Assembly: GCA_002633005.1 (NCBI GenBank)
Contig: NMRA01000365.1
Location: 67,235 to 122,373, forward strand
Direction of reading: 5' to 3'
DNA length: 55,139 nucleotides
Source of the DNA: Phoronis australis
Lineage: Eukaryota > Phoronida > Phoronidae
Shown: in pieces, positions 15,801 through 27,100 of the stretch
Layout of the letters: each line of letters starts with the position of its first letter
How positions within the stretch are numbered: the stretch's first letter is position 1
The notes under the pieces: generated by a model
The model's input: only the letters and a program-made list of their open reading frames with translations
Told to the model about the DNA's origin: nothing
Databases searched by the model: none
Program-made: the position numbers and the translations under genes

Positions 15801-16030
15801 AGACAAACTTTGTTGCTTTACTTCGTGGGAGCCCACAAGAAAAAACTTTATCCTGATCTCGCGTTCTTTTTTCCAGTGTATTTGGATTCCCTGACCACTA
15901 CACGGACGTTGGTAATATGTCTCCAGGAAAACGGCAGAGGTTGCTAGGTAAAGCCTGGAGTGTTCCTGTTGTCAAGCACCTCCTGTTGCCATTGAAGCAG
16001 TTCTTTGTTACCAGAGCCAAAAACGATTAG
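829..16030 (+). CDS. DNMT3: DNMT3-type de novo DNA (cytosine-5) methyltransferase, 5'-partial (last nine exons)
   Basis: Exons read in consistent phase: 829-1015, 3947-4013, 5256-5398, 8106-8196, 9077-9222, 9467-9552, 10309-10387, 10586-10707 and 15877-16030 (stop TAG), about 358 codons, all with GT-AG introns. The first exon is the end of the ADD zinc domain (CVGC, then CFMC). Catalytic motifs follow in order: LFDGIS (I, SAM binding), SCEIDDD (II), SPCNDLS with the catalytic Cys (IV), FENV (VI), RARYFWGN (VIII), [11 protein letters not shown] (target-recognition loop), then [11 protein letters not shown] and [13 protein letters not shown] (IX-X). The family sets new CpG methylation in the nucleus. 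All catalytic motifs are intact, so the enzyme is probably active. PWWP and the first half of ADD lie before the window or were not found in 1-828. The first acceptor could also be two bases later (831). Intron 8 is 5.2 kb because of an inserted LINE. The family assignment is secure. Confidence 0.95.
1016..3946. other. DNMT3 intron of 2.9 kb
   Basis: Apart from the tRNA-like segment at 3121-3190, nothing is recognised. The flanking exons join in phase 0. The join is about 6 residues shorter than in vertebrate DNMT3A between ADD and motif I, so a missed tiny exon here is possible but not required. Confidence 0.5.
3121..3190 (+). tRNA. tRNA-like sequence (SINE head or pseudogene) in a DNMT3 intron
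   Basis: An A-box-like stretch (TAGCCTAATGGTGAACCAC) is followed at tRNA-like distance by a B box (GGTTCGAATCC) and then an A/T tail. The T stem does not pair fully and no clean cloverleaf forms, so this is probably a tRNA-derived SINE fragment and not a working tRNA. Confidence 0.4.
4080..4745. repeat. Two imperfect units of about 420 bp in a DNMT3 intron
   Basis: The block around TACCCCTTGAAGGATCT (about 4105) recurs as TACCCCTTGCAGGATCT near 4528. The unit tails also match (GACGCCTTCCCATTT near 4299 and GAGGCCTTCCCATTT near 4729). The first phrase is followed by ATGAAA or GTGAAA and a TTGG. A similar GATGAAATTT stretch occurs near 10918. This looks like an old, degenerate repeat family. 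Confidence 0.35.
6110..7770 (+). mobile_element. Decayed LINE fragment (RT 3' part and C-terminus), split by an insertion
   Basis: With frameshifts, the + strand encodes the post-catalytic part of a non-LTR reverse transcriptase: [28 protein letters not shown], then [17 protein letters not shown], and the [19 protein letters not shown] segment. The C-terminal cysteine region resumes after 7500 ([15 protein letters not shown], then [14 protein letters not shown]). The two parts are separated by roughly 0.5 kb of unrelated DNA starting at the small repeat at 6871. It lies in a DNMT3 intron and is not functional. Confidence 0.75.
6871..7004. repeat. Small dispersed element, copy 1
   Basis: Starts ATATGTCCCGAA, contains GCGTCGCAAGCTC and CCAGAGAT, and ends with the inverted counterpart AATCTCTGG and GATGGGCAATAAAAAAGCGCCA. 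A copy with the same order is at 19731-19912. It sits inside the LINE fragment. The adjoining 7005-7365 is not repeated in the window and may belong to the same insertion. Confidence 0.55.
8197..9076. other. DNMT3 intron, nothing recognised
   Basis: AT-rich intron of 0.88 kb. I see no exon-like block, repeat or RNA gene. Confidence 0.5.
9553..10308. other. DNMT3 intron, nothing recognised
   Basis: Intron of 0.76 kb between the RARYFWGN exon and the following exon. No recognisable feature. Confidence 0.5.
11930..15460 (+). mobile_element. Decayed LINE with ORF1, AP endonuclease and reverse transcriptase, in DNMT3 intron 8
   Basis: ORF1 remnants begin near 11935 ([18 protein letters not shown], then a helical [10 protein letters not shown] region). 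The typical ORF1 block follows ([16 protein letters not shown] at about 12360; [14 protein letters not shown] at about 12466). ORF2 starts with AP endonuclease ([23 protein letters not shown] at about 12960-13110; [16 protein letters not shown] near 13270). Reverse transcriptase follows ([30 protein letters not shown] near 14230-14290; LFADDIVIF near 14710) and then CYKYLG, where a minisatellite has expanded. Several stops and frameshifts show it is dead. It is in the same orientation as the host gene. Confidence 0.85.
14849..15170 (+). repeat. 46-bp minisatellite inside LINE ORF2, about seven units
   Basis: Six exact-period 46-bp units start at 14891, 14937, 14983, 15029, 15075 and 15121, with a shortened unit before and the start of another at 15167. 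Each contains ATCGCACTGTG, TTACAAGTATCTAGG and small variants. The unit comes from the codons for the LINE motif CYKYLG, and since 46 is not a multiple of three the array shifts frame at each unit. Confidence 0.92.
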
Positions 16031-17849
16031 TGGAATGCTCGCTTTCCAAGCACACTTGAGCAGAGGCATGACTCTAAACATGTCATCATTTTAGTTTGTA
16101 TTTGTATTACTCTGTGCTAGTTATGTTTTAGTGTTGTATTACTTTGTTATGCCTGTGGATTCATACATGTCAGTCGCCTTGCCAGGGCAATTTGCATGTA
16201 TTTTTTGCCACTATGGTACATTTCTCTTGGTTGACTTGACTTCCGCATACAGCCAGTATGATACACCAATCTGCAGTGCAAAAGTTAAGTTTAATTTTGT
16301 TGCATTTTTATACCAATTTTTATGTTATGTTATTTTTCAAAATTGGACCCTTCAGACATTTTAACTAACCTTAAGTTGCTATTTTAATATGTTCAGTTGT
16401 TTTGATATTACAAACTTAAGTTTTGAACTGTTTTGACTTAATAAGAAGTATCCTTTTATATTTTTTGTTAAATGTGCAGAAATAGATGTCTTGAGTATTA
16501 CATGAAATGTTTATGTTTTAAGTATTACTTTGTTTTGAGTTTATTTTTTAGAATAAAGCATTTGATTTCTATAGATTTATTTAGTTGGCCTTGATTGCAG
16601 GACACAGACAATACTTGTTACTTAGGGAATGAGCAGTTTATCATTGGTAACAGTTTTTTGCTGTTATTTCACAAAACCACTTTCAAAACTAACACACTTT
16701 TTTAGCCCAATCACGTGTGTACAAGTATTATTGTCAATGATTCAGTAAAAAGTTATACATCATTTTGGGCAGGATTCCAGTGTAAGTGTAAAATCAAGTA
16801 CTTAACTGTGCTTGTCTTGGATAACGCCAATGGTTGTTAAATTGGGAAATTTAACAATCAAGGGTTAGATGTTGAACTTTTTTATTGCTACACTAATAAA
16901 TGACCATACATTAAATACAAATATTTAGCCCAGAAAGCGAACTATAATATCCAGGAGTTTAACTAAACTTGAAACACAACATAATATCGAGCAAAGATAC
17001 CAAATGTAAAGATAACAAAAAACAAGACCAAAATCGCAGATGAAGGAGAATATATTAACAGGAGATAATACATGAAAACATAACACAAAAAGCTCCTTAG
17101 ATATTAATGCAGTTCCCTATTATGACTGTTAAAAGTAAAGTCACTAAGATTTCTAAGTAATAGAGCACTGCAATCGTGATTTAAATTTTGACAACCATAT
17201 AATAGAAAACTAGTTTATTCATGCCTATTACTATGAAAGCATGTGGTAACTGAAAGTTGAGAGGCCACTCTCCGACGTATCAATGTTGTCTTTTGACCTC
17301 ATCTGCAGTGGCTTGAAGTGTACTGGAAGGTGACACCTACTACCTTTCTATATTTGGAAAGTTATGGGGCTAAATTGCTCAAGGTGGATTTTATTTGTGA
17401 AATAATTCAAAAATAAATTTGTTATATCTTAGTTTGAAGAGGCATAATCACCAGTATTATTCTGTTTAAGACAAGGAAATGTATCTTGAGTGGATTGACC
17501 AAGAATATTTTTAACGAGTTTGCAATATTCATTAGAATTCTTTGATTTGCTACTGGCAGCTTGAATTAGGGTTTTGCGACAATCGGCTTTGACCCTTGAA
17601 ATAAGATTGGTCTTGATATCTGATATAAGATGGGGTACCGGTATTTGAATTTGTAAAGTTTATATACAGTCGACACTTCTTTTTTAATTAACGTTTTATA
17701 TTATTATTAAACCGATATTTATTTTTTGGTTTAAAAGTTTTACTTCATAAGGGAGGCCACTTTTAATAACGTTAAATACCGTGACAGTTGAAGTAAACAA
17801 ATGTTCAATGTAGTCATTTCACCGGAATCAAATAATGCATATCCCAATT
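16031..17849. other. DNMT3 3' UTR and downstream intergenic DNA
   Basis: The first half kilobase is the probable 3' UTR ending after AATAAA at 16552. Beyond that the DNA is AT-rich, with no coding signal I could support. Confidence 0.5.
16552..16557 (+). terminator. Candidate poly(A) signal of DNMT3
   Basis: First canonical AATAAA after the DNMT3 stop codon, 522 bases downstream, in AT-rich DNA. It implies a 3' UTR of about 0.54 kb. Not verified by transcripts. Confidence 0.5.
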
Positions 17850-18660
17850 AATCTCAGCTAAATCAGAAGTACCGGCAATTTTTCCAAAATCAGCACGATT
17901 TTATTTCCACACGGTTTTGTAAATTTTAGACTCATCAGTACTGAGGACGGTATCACTCAAACTACGTATAGCATATGGTGATCCAAGTTACCAAAAAGCG
18001 GCACAACTTCGGTGTGGAGAATACTGACCACTCATATCACTGGTAATAGAGAGGTCAATACACGACTACTAGAAACAGTAGAAGCGGTTAGGTTAGTCGA
18101 CAAGCTGAATTAGTTGGTTGGATGACATCAAAAGGCTCAAAACCCGCTTGATTGTCAATGGCCTCATTGAACCAAGATGAGTTGCGGGTGATAAAGTCAC
18201 CGTTTATCAAAATGGGAACTTAACGATTATGCAAAATATCAGAATATTGCTTGGATAAATGAGACGTACACTGTTTCCTTTCATCAGAGGTCCGAGACGG
18301 TGACCCTCTACAAAAATGCCATACAAGAATGGTCTGTGATTAACTTTAAGTTTGGGTTCATCGATCTCATAGATTACTATGTTATTTCTTCGGGAATATT
18401 GTTCCAAATTATCCATATTGTCGCTCAGCTCAGACACTTGTCTCTTCAAACCATTCTGCATCCCTTTCCTGTAGTCATTCAGACTCAGAAAAAGCCTTGT
18501 TCTCATCAAAGCCGTCGTTCGTAATCAGTTGGTCCCGATGCATTTGGTGACATCAGACGATATTAGGGCCCTTTGTAGCTTGATTATATCGGGATCCTCC
18601 TCACTGCTCGTACAATTGGTCAGTGTAACACTGACAGGAGAGCAGTCGCACCGAGACTGA
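17850..18660 (-). mobile_element. LINE remnant, minus strand (end of ORF1, start of endonuclease)
   Basis: On the minus strand, 18509-18207 encodes LKRQVSELSDNMDNLEQYSR followed by RNNIVIYEI and, further on, GHRLGPLMKGNSVRL. This is the coiled-coil and RRM-like pattern of L1-type ORF1 proteins. Downstream, NGDFITRNSSWFNEAIDNQ resembles the GDFNAR block of the LINE endonuclease. Stops and frame changes show it is inactive. The ends are approximate. Confidence 0.6.
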
Positions 18661-19140
18661 GAAACTTAAAATCCAGGTTGTTTTTTCAGTTTCATTGGAC
18701 AATTAATGTACTCTCCTTACTGTCACACCTCTTACGACTTGATTCAATATTCATTGAACTTTAAATTAAGAAATTTTGTGGAAAACCAACCGGCGGGAAA
18801 CATTGCGCTCTGCCCTCATGTCCAGCTGTGAAGTCTGGGATAGGCGTATAACAGAACTAATTGTTGCACACCTTAAGTATGATACTGTTAGAGTGGCATG
18901 AGTCAGAAAAAAACATTTCAAGTATCCTTAGAATGTGAATAGGGGTAGTGTCCAGTGTGAATGTGCTAACATCTCGAGAGATTGGCCTTCACAAAGATAC
19001 ACACTTTTCATGAAGTCTCTATGGCATAAATTTGAGGTTGGCGGTAACGCCAAACGCGGGCGTTTAAAAGTGAAAATTTATAAATTTCGGCCACTGATGT
19101 TAAAGCCTACCTTGAACACGTAAATTATGTTGCTACAATG

Positions 19141-19570
19141 TATGTTTCCACCACCAGATGTGTATGCGAAGTTTCAAAAATGGCTTTCATGTGATTCGGC
19201 GAACAAACCAGTTTTGGGCAGGCTTCAACTGTCAAAATCTAGCCACTGAACAAAAACTAATGCGTTCGCTAAAAAGCACAGGCGGCTTTTCTCATGGTAG
19301 TAAGATGATAATGGTCGGCCCCCGTAACGTCAGAGGTGAGCATCACTGCAGGACTTCAATGACCTCGCATACACAACAAGCGAACAACACAAAGAAGCAA
19401 CTGGTGCCAGAATTGAAAGAGATGCATGCGAGTTTGCGAATATGAGCACAAAGCTGACCGCATTTTCACCCTTCTCTTCAGATCCTGTGCTACGCAATGT
19501 CATCAATGGTGTTGTCGCCAACGCAGACGTCAACGTGCATGAATTTGAATTTTGCATGCACACCTTCCGG
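19141..19570 (+). pseudogene. Relic of a widespread uncharacterised protein family (TTSEQHKE motif)
   Basis: Across two or three frames the + strand reads STGGFSHG (about 19275), then from about 19350 a continuous block: QDFNDLAYTTSEQHKEATG, ARIERDACEFANMSTKLTAF, SPFSSDPVLRNVINGVVANA, DVNVHEFE. From memory, the pattern S-T-GG-x-x-HG, TSEQHKE, RD and NPFxxDxxLRNIxxGVVA recurs in many metazoan hypothetical proteins of possible mobile origin with no known function. The frame is broken upstream of 19350, so this copy is probably dead. The family identity rests on recall and should be searched. Confidence 0.5.
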
Positions 19571-19613
19571 TCTTTAGCTCTACACTCCGTTTGTCCCTGT
19601 TCTCTAAGCACCG

Positions 19614-20015
19614 CTCCACAACTTTAGGAGCAGAATAACGGTAGAACGCCATTTATTCCAACACCGTTAAATAATTTAGTATACTCAAGGAAGACTGTAG
19701 TTTTTAATGACCCTAATTTTTATGATCGACATATGTCCCGAATAATAGATAAATGATACGCGCGTCGCAAGCTCGTTACCAGAGATGAAAAGGAGACGGA
19801 GGTACGCGATATAAGGACATTTATTATGACTAGTACAGTTACAATATAATGAATACAGGTAAATAACGTATAATTGGTAATCTCTGGTAAGATGGGCAAT
19901 AAAAAAGTGCCACAAGAGATGTTGTAAGACAGCAGATTTTATCTTACCACTTTTTTACCCACATCGGTCGGGTGCAAAGCTGTATATTTAAAAGTATACA
20001 GCTTTGTACCAAGGC
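19614..20015. repeat. Dispersed repeat R1, copy 1, interrupted by another element
   Basis: Matches 42833-43022 at both ends: CACAACTTTAG, CAGAATAACGGTAG and ACTCAAGGAAGA on the left; TTTTTTACCCACATCGG and a palindromic AAAGCTGTATA...TATACAGCTTT hairpin on the right. Roughly 230 bp (about 19704-19930) separates the halves here and is absent from the other copy; it contains the small element 19731-19912. Confidence 0.7.
19731..19912. repeat. Small dispersed element, copy 2, nested in R1
   Basis: Starts ATATGTCCCGAATAATAG, contains GCGTCGCAAGCTC and CCAGAGAT, and ends AATCTCTGGTAAGATGGGCA, matching 6871-7004. It interrupts repeat R1, giving an order of insertion. Confidence 0.6.
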
Positions 20016-20639
20016 TAGTTGACTCCCAGATTTTGCATCGACCAACACCGGTCTTTAGCTCCTGAGACAAAAAGGTGCAGGTGGCCTGATGCCTTTTGCG
20101 GTACGTCAGGTGTGTTTAGGCCACAAGGCCGGGCCCATTACACTAGTCACCTGATTATGACTGATGGGGACACGACATTACTGGATTCCTCATGTGTGAA
20201 ATCTTCCAATCTGCCTGTTTGTTTCAGAAAGACAGAAAGACTATTAAACTTTATGAACTAACAATGTTAACCAGGCAGGTTATGTGTCCATCAAGTAGAA
20301 GATTACGGTGTCTTGTAGGCAGGGCAAATCTCCACCAGATATCGAGGAGTCTCGGCCAGTGTCGAGCTAGGTTGCAGTGTCCAGTAATAACCTGGATCAG
20401 CTGCCTTATAGCAAGCCTATCTAAACATGTTCAGTTTCTTTGAAGGTTTTGGTTCAGTAGGACTTGGAAAAAGTTGTCTGGTTTGTCTGCAGGCAGAGAG
20501 CTTTCTCCATGCATCCACGGACAGTTTACACACCCTGTGTCTTAATTTTGCTCTACAGCACCTATAGGCAACTGGTATGCTAGTCTTTAGCCCCACATGT
20601 TGATACACGTTTCGAGGGGAGGTGACGAACAGAACTACC

Positions 20640-21860
20640 CTGGTTGTGTACAATTTCGAGGTCTGTCGGCGCTGAACCCACTGTGGTACCTGGCTGTATT
20701 TTGACGATAGTCTTCATACAGCTACCTGGTTGGCTACCAACTCGCCTGCCTTCTTGTCTTGCAGCATTCGGGACAGGACATTCATTTTTGTCTGTTATAC
20801 GAGATCATGGGCGGCGCAGCACTGAAAAATGTGGAGGGTCTATAGCCCCCCACCCCCCCCNGCCCCTTATCGTGAGCCACCTATGGAGATGGCACCACGG
20901 ACTGTTCCACCATAGACATTCGTTAGTCTATGGTTCTACCAAGCGAAGGGGCCCTTCAATTCGACTTTCTCTCTTTTATGCTGGGCTGTTTCATTTTTCT
21001 GCCAAAGGTTGCCGAGTGGTCCCATGGTTTTCAGCAGACGCTGCTGCACATAAGATTATAACTGCCGTCTGCAACGCCGGGCACTGGCTTGTGAGCCGGC
21101 GGTGGCACTAAATCTAGCGCTTCCCGATCAAGAGGTTTCACTGTAAGCTCTGGTTGTGTCGGACAAGGAGTGTGATCGAGTATGGATTCTTTCAGAGCTG
21201 TACTGGGCAAATGCTCAGTAAAGTGCTTGGCAACGAATACCTCCTGGCCTTTTGACAGAGACCACTGCACCAATTTGACTGCAGCCAAAGGGTCAAATCT
21301 AGCCACTTTAGTTGGTGGGTAATGTGAGTCACCCTCCGAGTCTATGAGCGCACCCGGTATAAAAAGTGGGGGACTCGAATTTTTGAGAATGTGGACCTTT
21401 TATCGTTCACGTGGCACGTTCAGAGCCGCTATGAATTGTGCATTCGCCGAATTTTGGTCGTCCCTGCCTTTTTAGTGGACTTTTGTCTCATCTTCTATTT
21501 TTTCGGAGTTTTTGTTTCTCTGAAGCGGACCTTTTTGCCCACTTCGCTAAATGAGGGGGGCGCCCTTGGGTGCGCGCATGGAGGCGGAGAACTCGTGACT
21601 AGCTGTGCTACCATTGTCATCTTGATCACTGGCCTCAAGGGCGCTGGCTTTCTATACAAGAATCACCGTCAACAGACCCAGTGTCGGAGTTTGACTCCGT
21701 ACCTACAATGTCATCTGTGTCTGGGCCCTGATCATGTACGGACATTGAAGGGGAGTCATTGCAAGCGGCTACACCGCCGTGTGCAGATAGCCCGCCGTGT
21801 GCGGATCAAACAGCAGCCTGCGGATACACCGCCACAACGGAGAAATCGTTGTTAGCGTCA
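20640..21860 (-). mobile_element. GC-richer, gag-like retroelement relic (tentative)
   Basis: The minus strand has several open stretches with retroelement-gag character: an acidic segment (HDQGPDTDDIVGTESNSDTG), a basic one (KGAPSFSEVGKKVRFRETK) and FDPLAAVKLVQWSLSKGQEV. Stops and frame changes interrupt them. The part at 21361-21585 is repeated at about 37955-38170. GC content is visibly higher than in the surroundings. A DIRS- or LTR-type gag is my best guess, but no catalytic domain was found to confirm it. N 20861 interrupts a C-run here. Confidence 0.35.
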
Positions 21861-24105
21861 AAAACATTTTTTTTCGCTTCACTAGCTGTAACATTTTTGA
21901 TGAAAAATGTTAGAATTATGTAACGATTTATTATAAATCGATGATTAAATTTATGAGCAATTGTGTTAATTAATATCAGTTAACTAAGTCACAAATATTT
22001 TAGAACATTACTTGTTATTGTAAACAACTTGTTGTGGTAAACTTGAGTATTGCGCGATTTCTTCAGAAAAGCTTTAGTTCTGCTAAGTTCTCAGTGTAGT
22101 TCTGACAAACAGGATATAATCATCAAAATATGTTTTGGAGTGGTCAACTTTAGGTGGGTTGATTCTAAGAAACACCCACATCGATGTACTTATGCCTCAA
22201 GTTGACCAGTGTCCATGTGATGTTTAGTCATGTCTTAGAGTATAAATATTTCTGGAGCAAACATAAGCGTCATTCTCAAAAGAAAAGGTTAGGAGACGAG
22301 GAAGCTATGTAACTTTGGAGAATCAAGTATTTTAGGCAGATCACCGAGTCTGTAGAGTTTCAATGAGTGTATTCAGTCACTGGCAAGGATCATACTGATA
22401 CACAAAACAAGAATTGGATGTTCATGCGTGGATAAGATCAAAGGGATCAATTTCTGTAAGTCTCATTAGAATTTATGAGCTATGAAATGTTCTAGGATAT
22501 AATATGTTTTAAGATAAATGTTGGTTTGATAAATGTGATTTAAAGTTCATATACCGATTCAGTTAGATTTGAGTAATTTTGTCCAGTTTCTTAGAGTGAC
22601 TATTGTTAATAATTGAATTTAGATTCGGTTATATAATACTGTCATGTATTTAGAGAATCTTGTGTATTTTCATAGATTTACAGTTCTCACACGGTTCTCA
22701 CAAGGATTCAAAGTTTTCACTGAGGTTCCAAGTGGAATTAGTAAGTAAAATCATCCCGTCAAACTCGGACTTTGATTTTGTCTGTCCAACGCAGAACATC
22801 ACACTAGCTGCCTTTATTAACAGTAACCTAAGTACTCCACAAGTGTAGATGAATGAATTTAGAAGAGCAATTTTACGATTTCGATTTCAGATCATATGTA
22901 TACGTCTGCTTGTGAAATAGGCCGACTTGAAGAAGGATGCGTGCGTCTTTGAATGACTATAGAGAGCTCATAGACATCGCATAGCTATAGTATTAAAATG
23001 TGCCATTCTGACGCAGAGATGCAATAATCATAACTACCTCCGTTCTTACGAAAATAAATATATTTTCTGTACTACATAGACCTAGACACGTACGGTGGTG
23101 GTATTCTATGATCTAGAATGCTTACACACGGAAATGTGGAGCGCCATGTTCTGGAAGTTATCCGAAAGAGAGATAAGTGGTTCTTCATCTGTATATATAT
23201 ATAAACCACCACATGTGAAAAATATAAATCCGTTGAAATGTATTGATACTGTTACAATTAGAGTAGCCAAGTGGAGACTGAGTGACATTATATCAAGTTC
23301 CTCCTACGAGATGTGAATGTGAACATGATTGTAATAATACACTACATGATTGGATGTCTATGGTCTAAAAGTGTGGCCAAAGAGTTGTTTCAAGGGCCCA
23401 CTCCTTCTGTTAGATGTTATTCTAACTAACAGACCTGGACTGGTGCGAATTCTGAATTATGATTCGGGTGTAAATGAATGTTGGTGGTATTACCAAAGTC
23501 AAAATTTCGCAATATCAACCAAAAAATTTTTACTGGATCCATGAAATCATTCTCTGTAAATGATTACAATAGGGACCTTGAGGTAGCACCCTTTCATGTT
23601 GCTAACATTTTTGATGATGCCAATGATGGCGGTTTAGTTTCATAATGAGATATCCCGAGGGAGGTTATTGACTTCCATGCTCCAATAAAGACCAAGTTCC
23701 TGCAATAGCGTAGTATGCAAAACAGCTTCTAGACAAACAAATGCCTTGTTTCGTCTTCGTAATATTTTTGGCGCTAGTAACACCAATTGTTGGCTTTTGC
23801 GCGTAACCAAGGCTCCGACCCCGCGGCGACGGCACACAACAAGCAAACTCATCCAGTGGCAACCCAGTGTTGGAGTTCAGTACCACAATACAAATTCCGC
23901 AAGATAGTTTGATGTTTATAAAATGAAGATTTTTTATAAAATATGAAATTGGGCAAAATATTCATCGCTTTTGTATCCATTTCTTCATCCTCTACGTTTT
24001 TGGAGTTTGATTGCTTCCAGATTGCGTCGACACGCGACATTGACGACAGATAGCGCTACAAACACAAATGGTTTTCTTTCCTCCAGTTCATAAGAGCAAG
24101 ACAAA
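21861..24105. other. Intergenic DNA upstream of ICT1, nothing recognised
   Basis: AT-rich DNA without recognisable genes, tandem arrays or element ends. Short open frames on both strands lack homology I know. The ICT1 promoter should lie in the last few hundred bases; I see no clear TATA box. Confidence 0.45.
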
Positions 24106-27100
24106 ATGTTGAGCAGAACTTGGCGCTGTTATCGAATTCCAGTTACTCAAGCTCATTTAAGAACCGTATCATCAAGCTTTAAAAGCAAGATCAGTCTCGA
24201 TAACCTGTACCCAGACTCTACTGCTGATTATTCAAATTCTCCTGTTTTAACAAAGGTATACTTAAATGTTTTTGAAGCCCGGTAGTTTGTGATTCATAGC
24301 TCCTTACTCCTGGCTTATCCTAGGCAATTACATCGCCCTGGATGCACCGGCCAACCGAGGGACCACGTGTTGCCTTGGCTTATTCAGGCCGTAATCGCTG
24401 AAAAAAAATCCTGTATTGTGAAGTATTTTACCAGCTAGGCGTACTTAAAATCCTCTATCTGATCATGAGAATGTAGACTCCGGTGACCTAAAGTCGTGAA
24501 TATAAGCATGAAAAGCAGTTGATTGTCATGTTACCCAATATCCGTTAGCAACTGCTCATGTGGTGTTATGGACATGTATCAGCCTTCACAAATATATGTG
24601 TTTTTTGCAGTCTTAACCTGTGTTTGTCTCTGTATGCAGAGTTTTGAAAGGGCCGCTCATATCACCGGCCATTTTGAATGAGGCCCTAAAGTCGTGACCG
24701 CTTTGTTTAGACGGAAATGCACGAAGTAAGGCCACACAAATAAACTACAGTGCTTACAGTTACTCTGGACGACTTAAAAACGCATTGCATTGTTTATTAA
24801 TTCAGTTTCAATTGAAATGAATTGTTATGTGTATTGCACTCAATTCCGATGCGCACAGATGTTTTCAATGAGGATGTTTACGTAAAACGTTAAGAACCCA
24901 GCTTCAGTTATATCTCTGTATTTCATTACTTTGGCTTTACAAAACTTGATCGACCCTAATACATTTTTATGCATTGTTCAAGCTACTCCTGGAGCGTATA
25001 TTTGAGCAACTCTGAACGATGTATATTTTCGAAAATATTTTCTGAAAATGCACAAAGAAGTGGATTAGTGAAATATGATGTTTTTAAGATACATTTGAAA
25101 AAGCCACTCACTCACTGTTTATTATCATATTGTGAATATCAACATGTCCCGGTATTCGTTTGAAGTTCGTAAGCAGACCAATGCTGGAAGTTTCAACACT
25201 AGATGTCGCGGGACCGCGCTGAAGAGGAAATATGATCGTTCACGACTTTAGGGCACTCACGGCTTTAGGACCTCCGACGGTATAGAACTAGACAAGGCTA
25301 CAGGCACGTTATGTCGTTATTCAGTGGACGGAACTGCCAAAACTGGTTCTTTAAGTCAGTTAATGCTATATCGGACCGAATTCAGTGTATGAAACTGGTT
25401 CCCAAAATCAGGGACTGCTATATACGACCAGTACCCAAACAAAATTCCATTTCCGCAGCCTCGTGACCCCTCATGTCATGATGGGTCACTCCGGGTACTT
25501 TGATGTTTACGTAATAATATTGTGGAATGTGGATGTTACCTGTCCTTTTCACTACAATTTCCTTTCCCAGAAAACTTCTCAGGTATACACATGGTTCTTA
25601 GATTTTCAATTGGTAGGAGGCAATTTGACAAGTTTTGACAAAGAATGCCATGCCTTGTAAAAATAGCTTAGAAATAGTGTTGCAATTTTTCAAATATTTG
25701 TCTTGGATTTCTTTTAAAGTGTCTTTTCTATTTTAGGCAAATGAAGGTGTTGACAGTGATGAGTTCTCTGGATATATTCCAATAGGTAAGACTGGTTCAC
25801 CTGCAATAGAAGTTCACTACCAGTTTGTTGGTCTGGGGCACATCAGAGTTCACCAGTGCCCTAGTTCAATTCTCTTTCTCTCGTTTCCACCCACTTTGAT
25901 TTATTGAACCAGCCACTATACACTGCATTGTGCAAACCTACTCTCGCTTATGCGTTATTACATTCAGATTAATTAGCGAAGATTTCAACAAAGTCCACTA
26001 TTCAAGCATGTTATTTTAGTGAATATGCTCAGTCAGGTGAAGTTATCTTCAGTATGGACTGCGTTCAGAGGAATGTATTTTGTCTGATCTGGAAAAACAG
26101 AAGTGTCACTGTAAATTACTATCAGCTACACATTGTTGTTATGTGATGTAGCAAGAGTTCACATGGCCAATTCCATCAGGTTTTGTAAGTTCGAGAATGA
26201 ATTAGAGTTACAATATGATTCAGTATAGTAGAGTCTGACTAATATTAAATAATACACATCCACATTTTTTGGCATCTAAGTGACATCACTAAGCGTGCCT
26301 GTTCCAAGAAACTGACTTAAGTTCATTTTTGACTTAAGTCTAACATTTGTCTTAACTTCCATACTTTGAAACTTCCACATCCGGTCAGATAGGTAAAATT
26401 AAGGTAAAACATTTATAAAAAACTTTGTCTTAGCTAAGTCAGTTTTGTTGGATCGGGCCCCAGGTATTAATATATTACACTAACTCTGGGTGTGCAGTTA
26501 CTAGACAGTATATAATAAGATGAAGATCAGGTATTCAATATAGTACACTAACATGTTTCTGTTTCATATTCATCATAACCGTTATATGTATCATGTTTCA
26601 GAAAAACTCAGAATTACTTGTATTGTCTATAATTAGATGATCACTTTGCGATACAACAGCGACATACTGTAACATGGCTTGTTGCTAGATGGCGTTAGCG
26701 TACAGTACAGTGTTCTGCAGTCTTGTATGGAGTATTAATGCAGTGAGATTTCTCAGAATTTTTCTTGATTTTTTGCCACCATCATGCCATGAAATTTCCA
26801 CTTTTGTGAAATGTTTCCTGTTTCAGAAAAACTAGACATCAGTTATTCAAAAGGTAGTGGACCAGGTGGACAGCATGTTAATAAAGGTACGCAAGGTTAT
26901 AGTGCTGTTGTGCATTGTTATTCAAGGTGTAGCTTGTGTGTCAGGGTCAGTTCCATGTCAGATCAACATTTCTAGGCCGTGCAACATGACAATCCAGTTA
27001 ATAAGTCGTGCAGGCCATTTCAAGTATGTGATTTTGTATCTGAAATGAATTTCTTTTCATTTATAGTAGTAATGGAAACTAGACACTATTGTGGGTCCAA

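Noticed and set aside
19158-19445. Intact 95-codon gene
   Set aside because: Most of this frame is a shifted reading of the TTSEQHKE block, whose meaningful reading is in another frame from about 19350.
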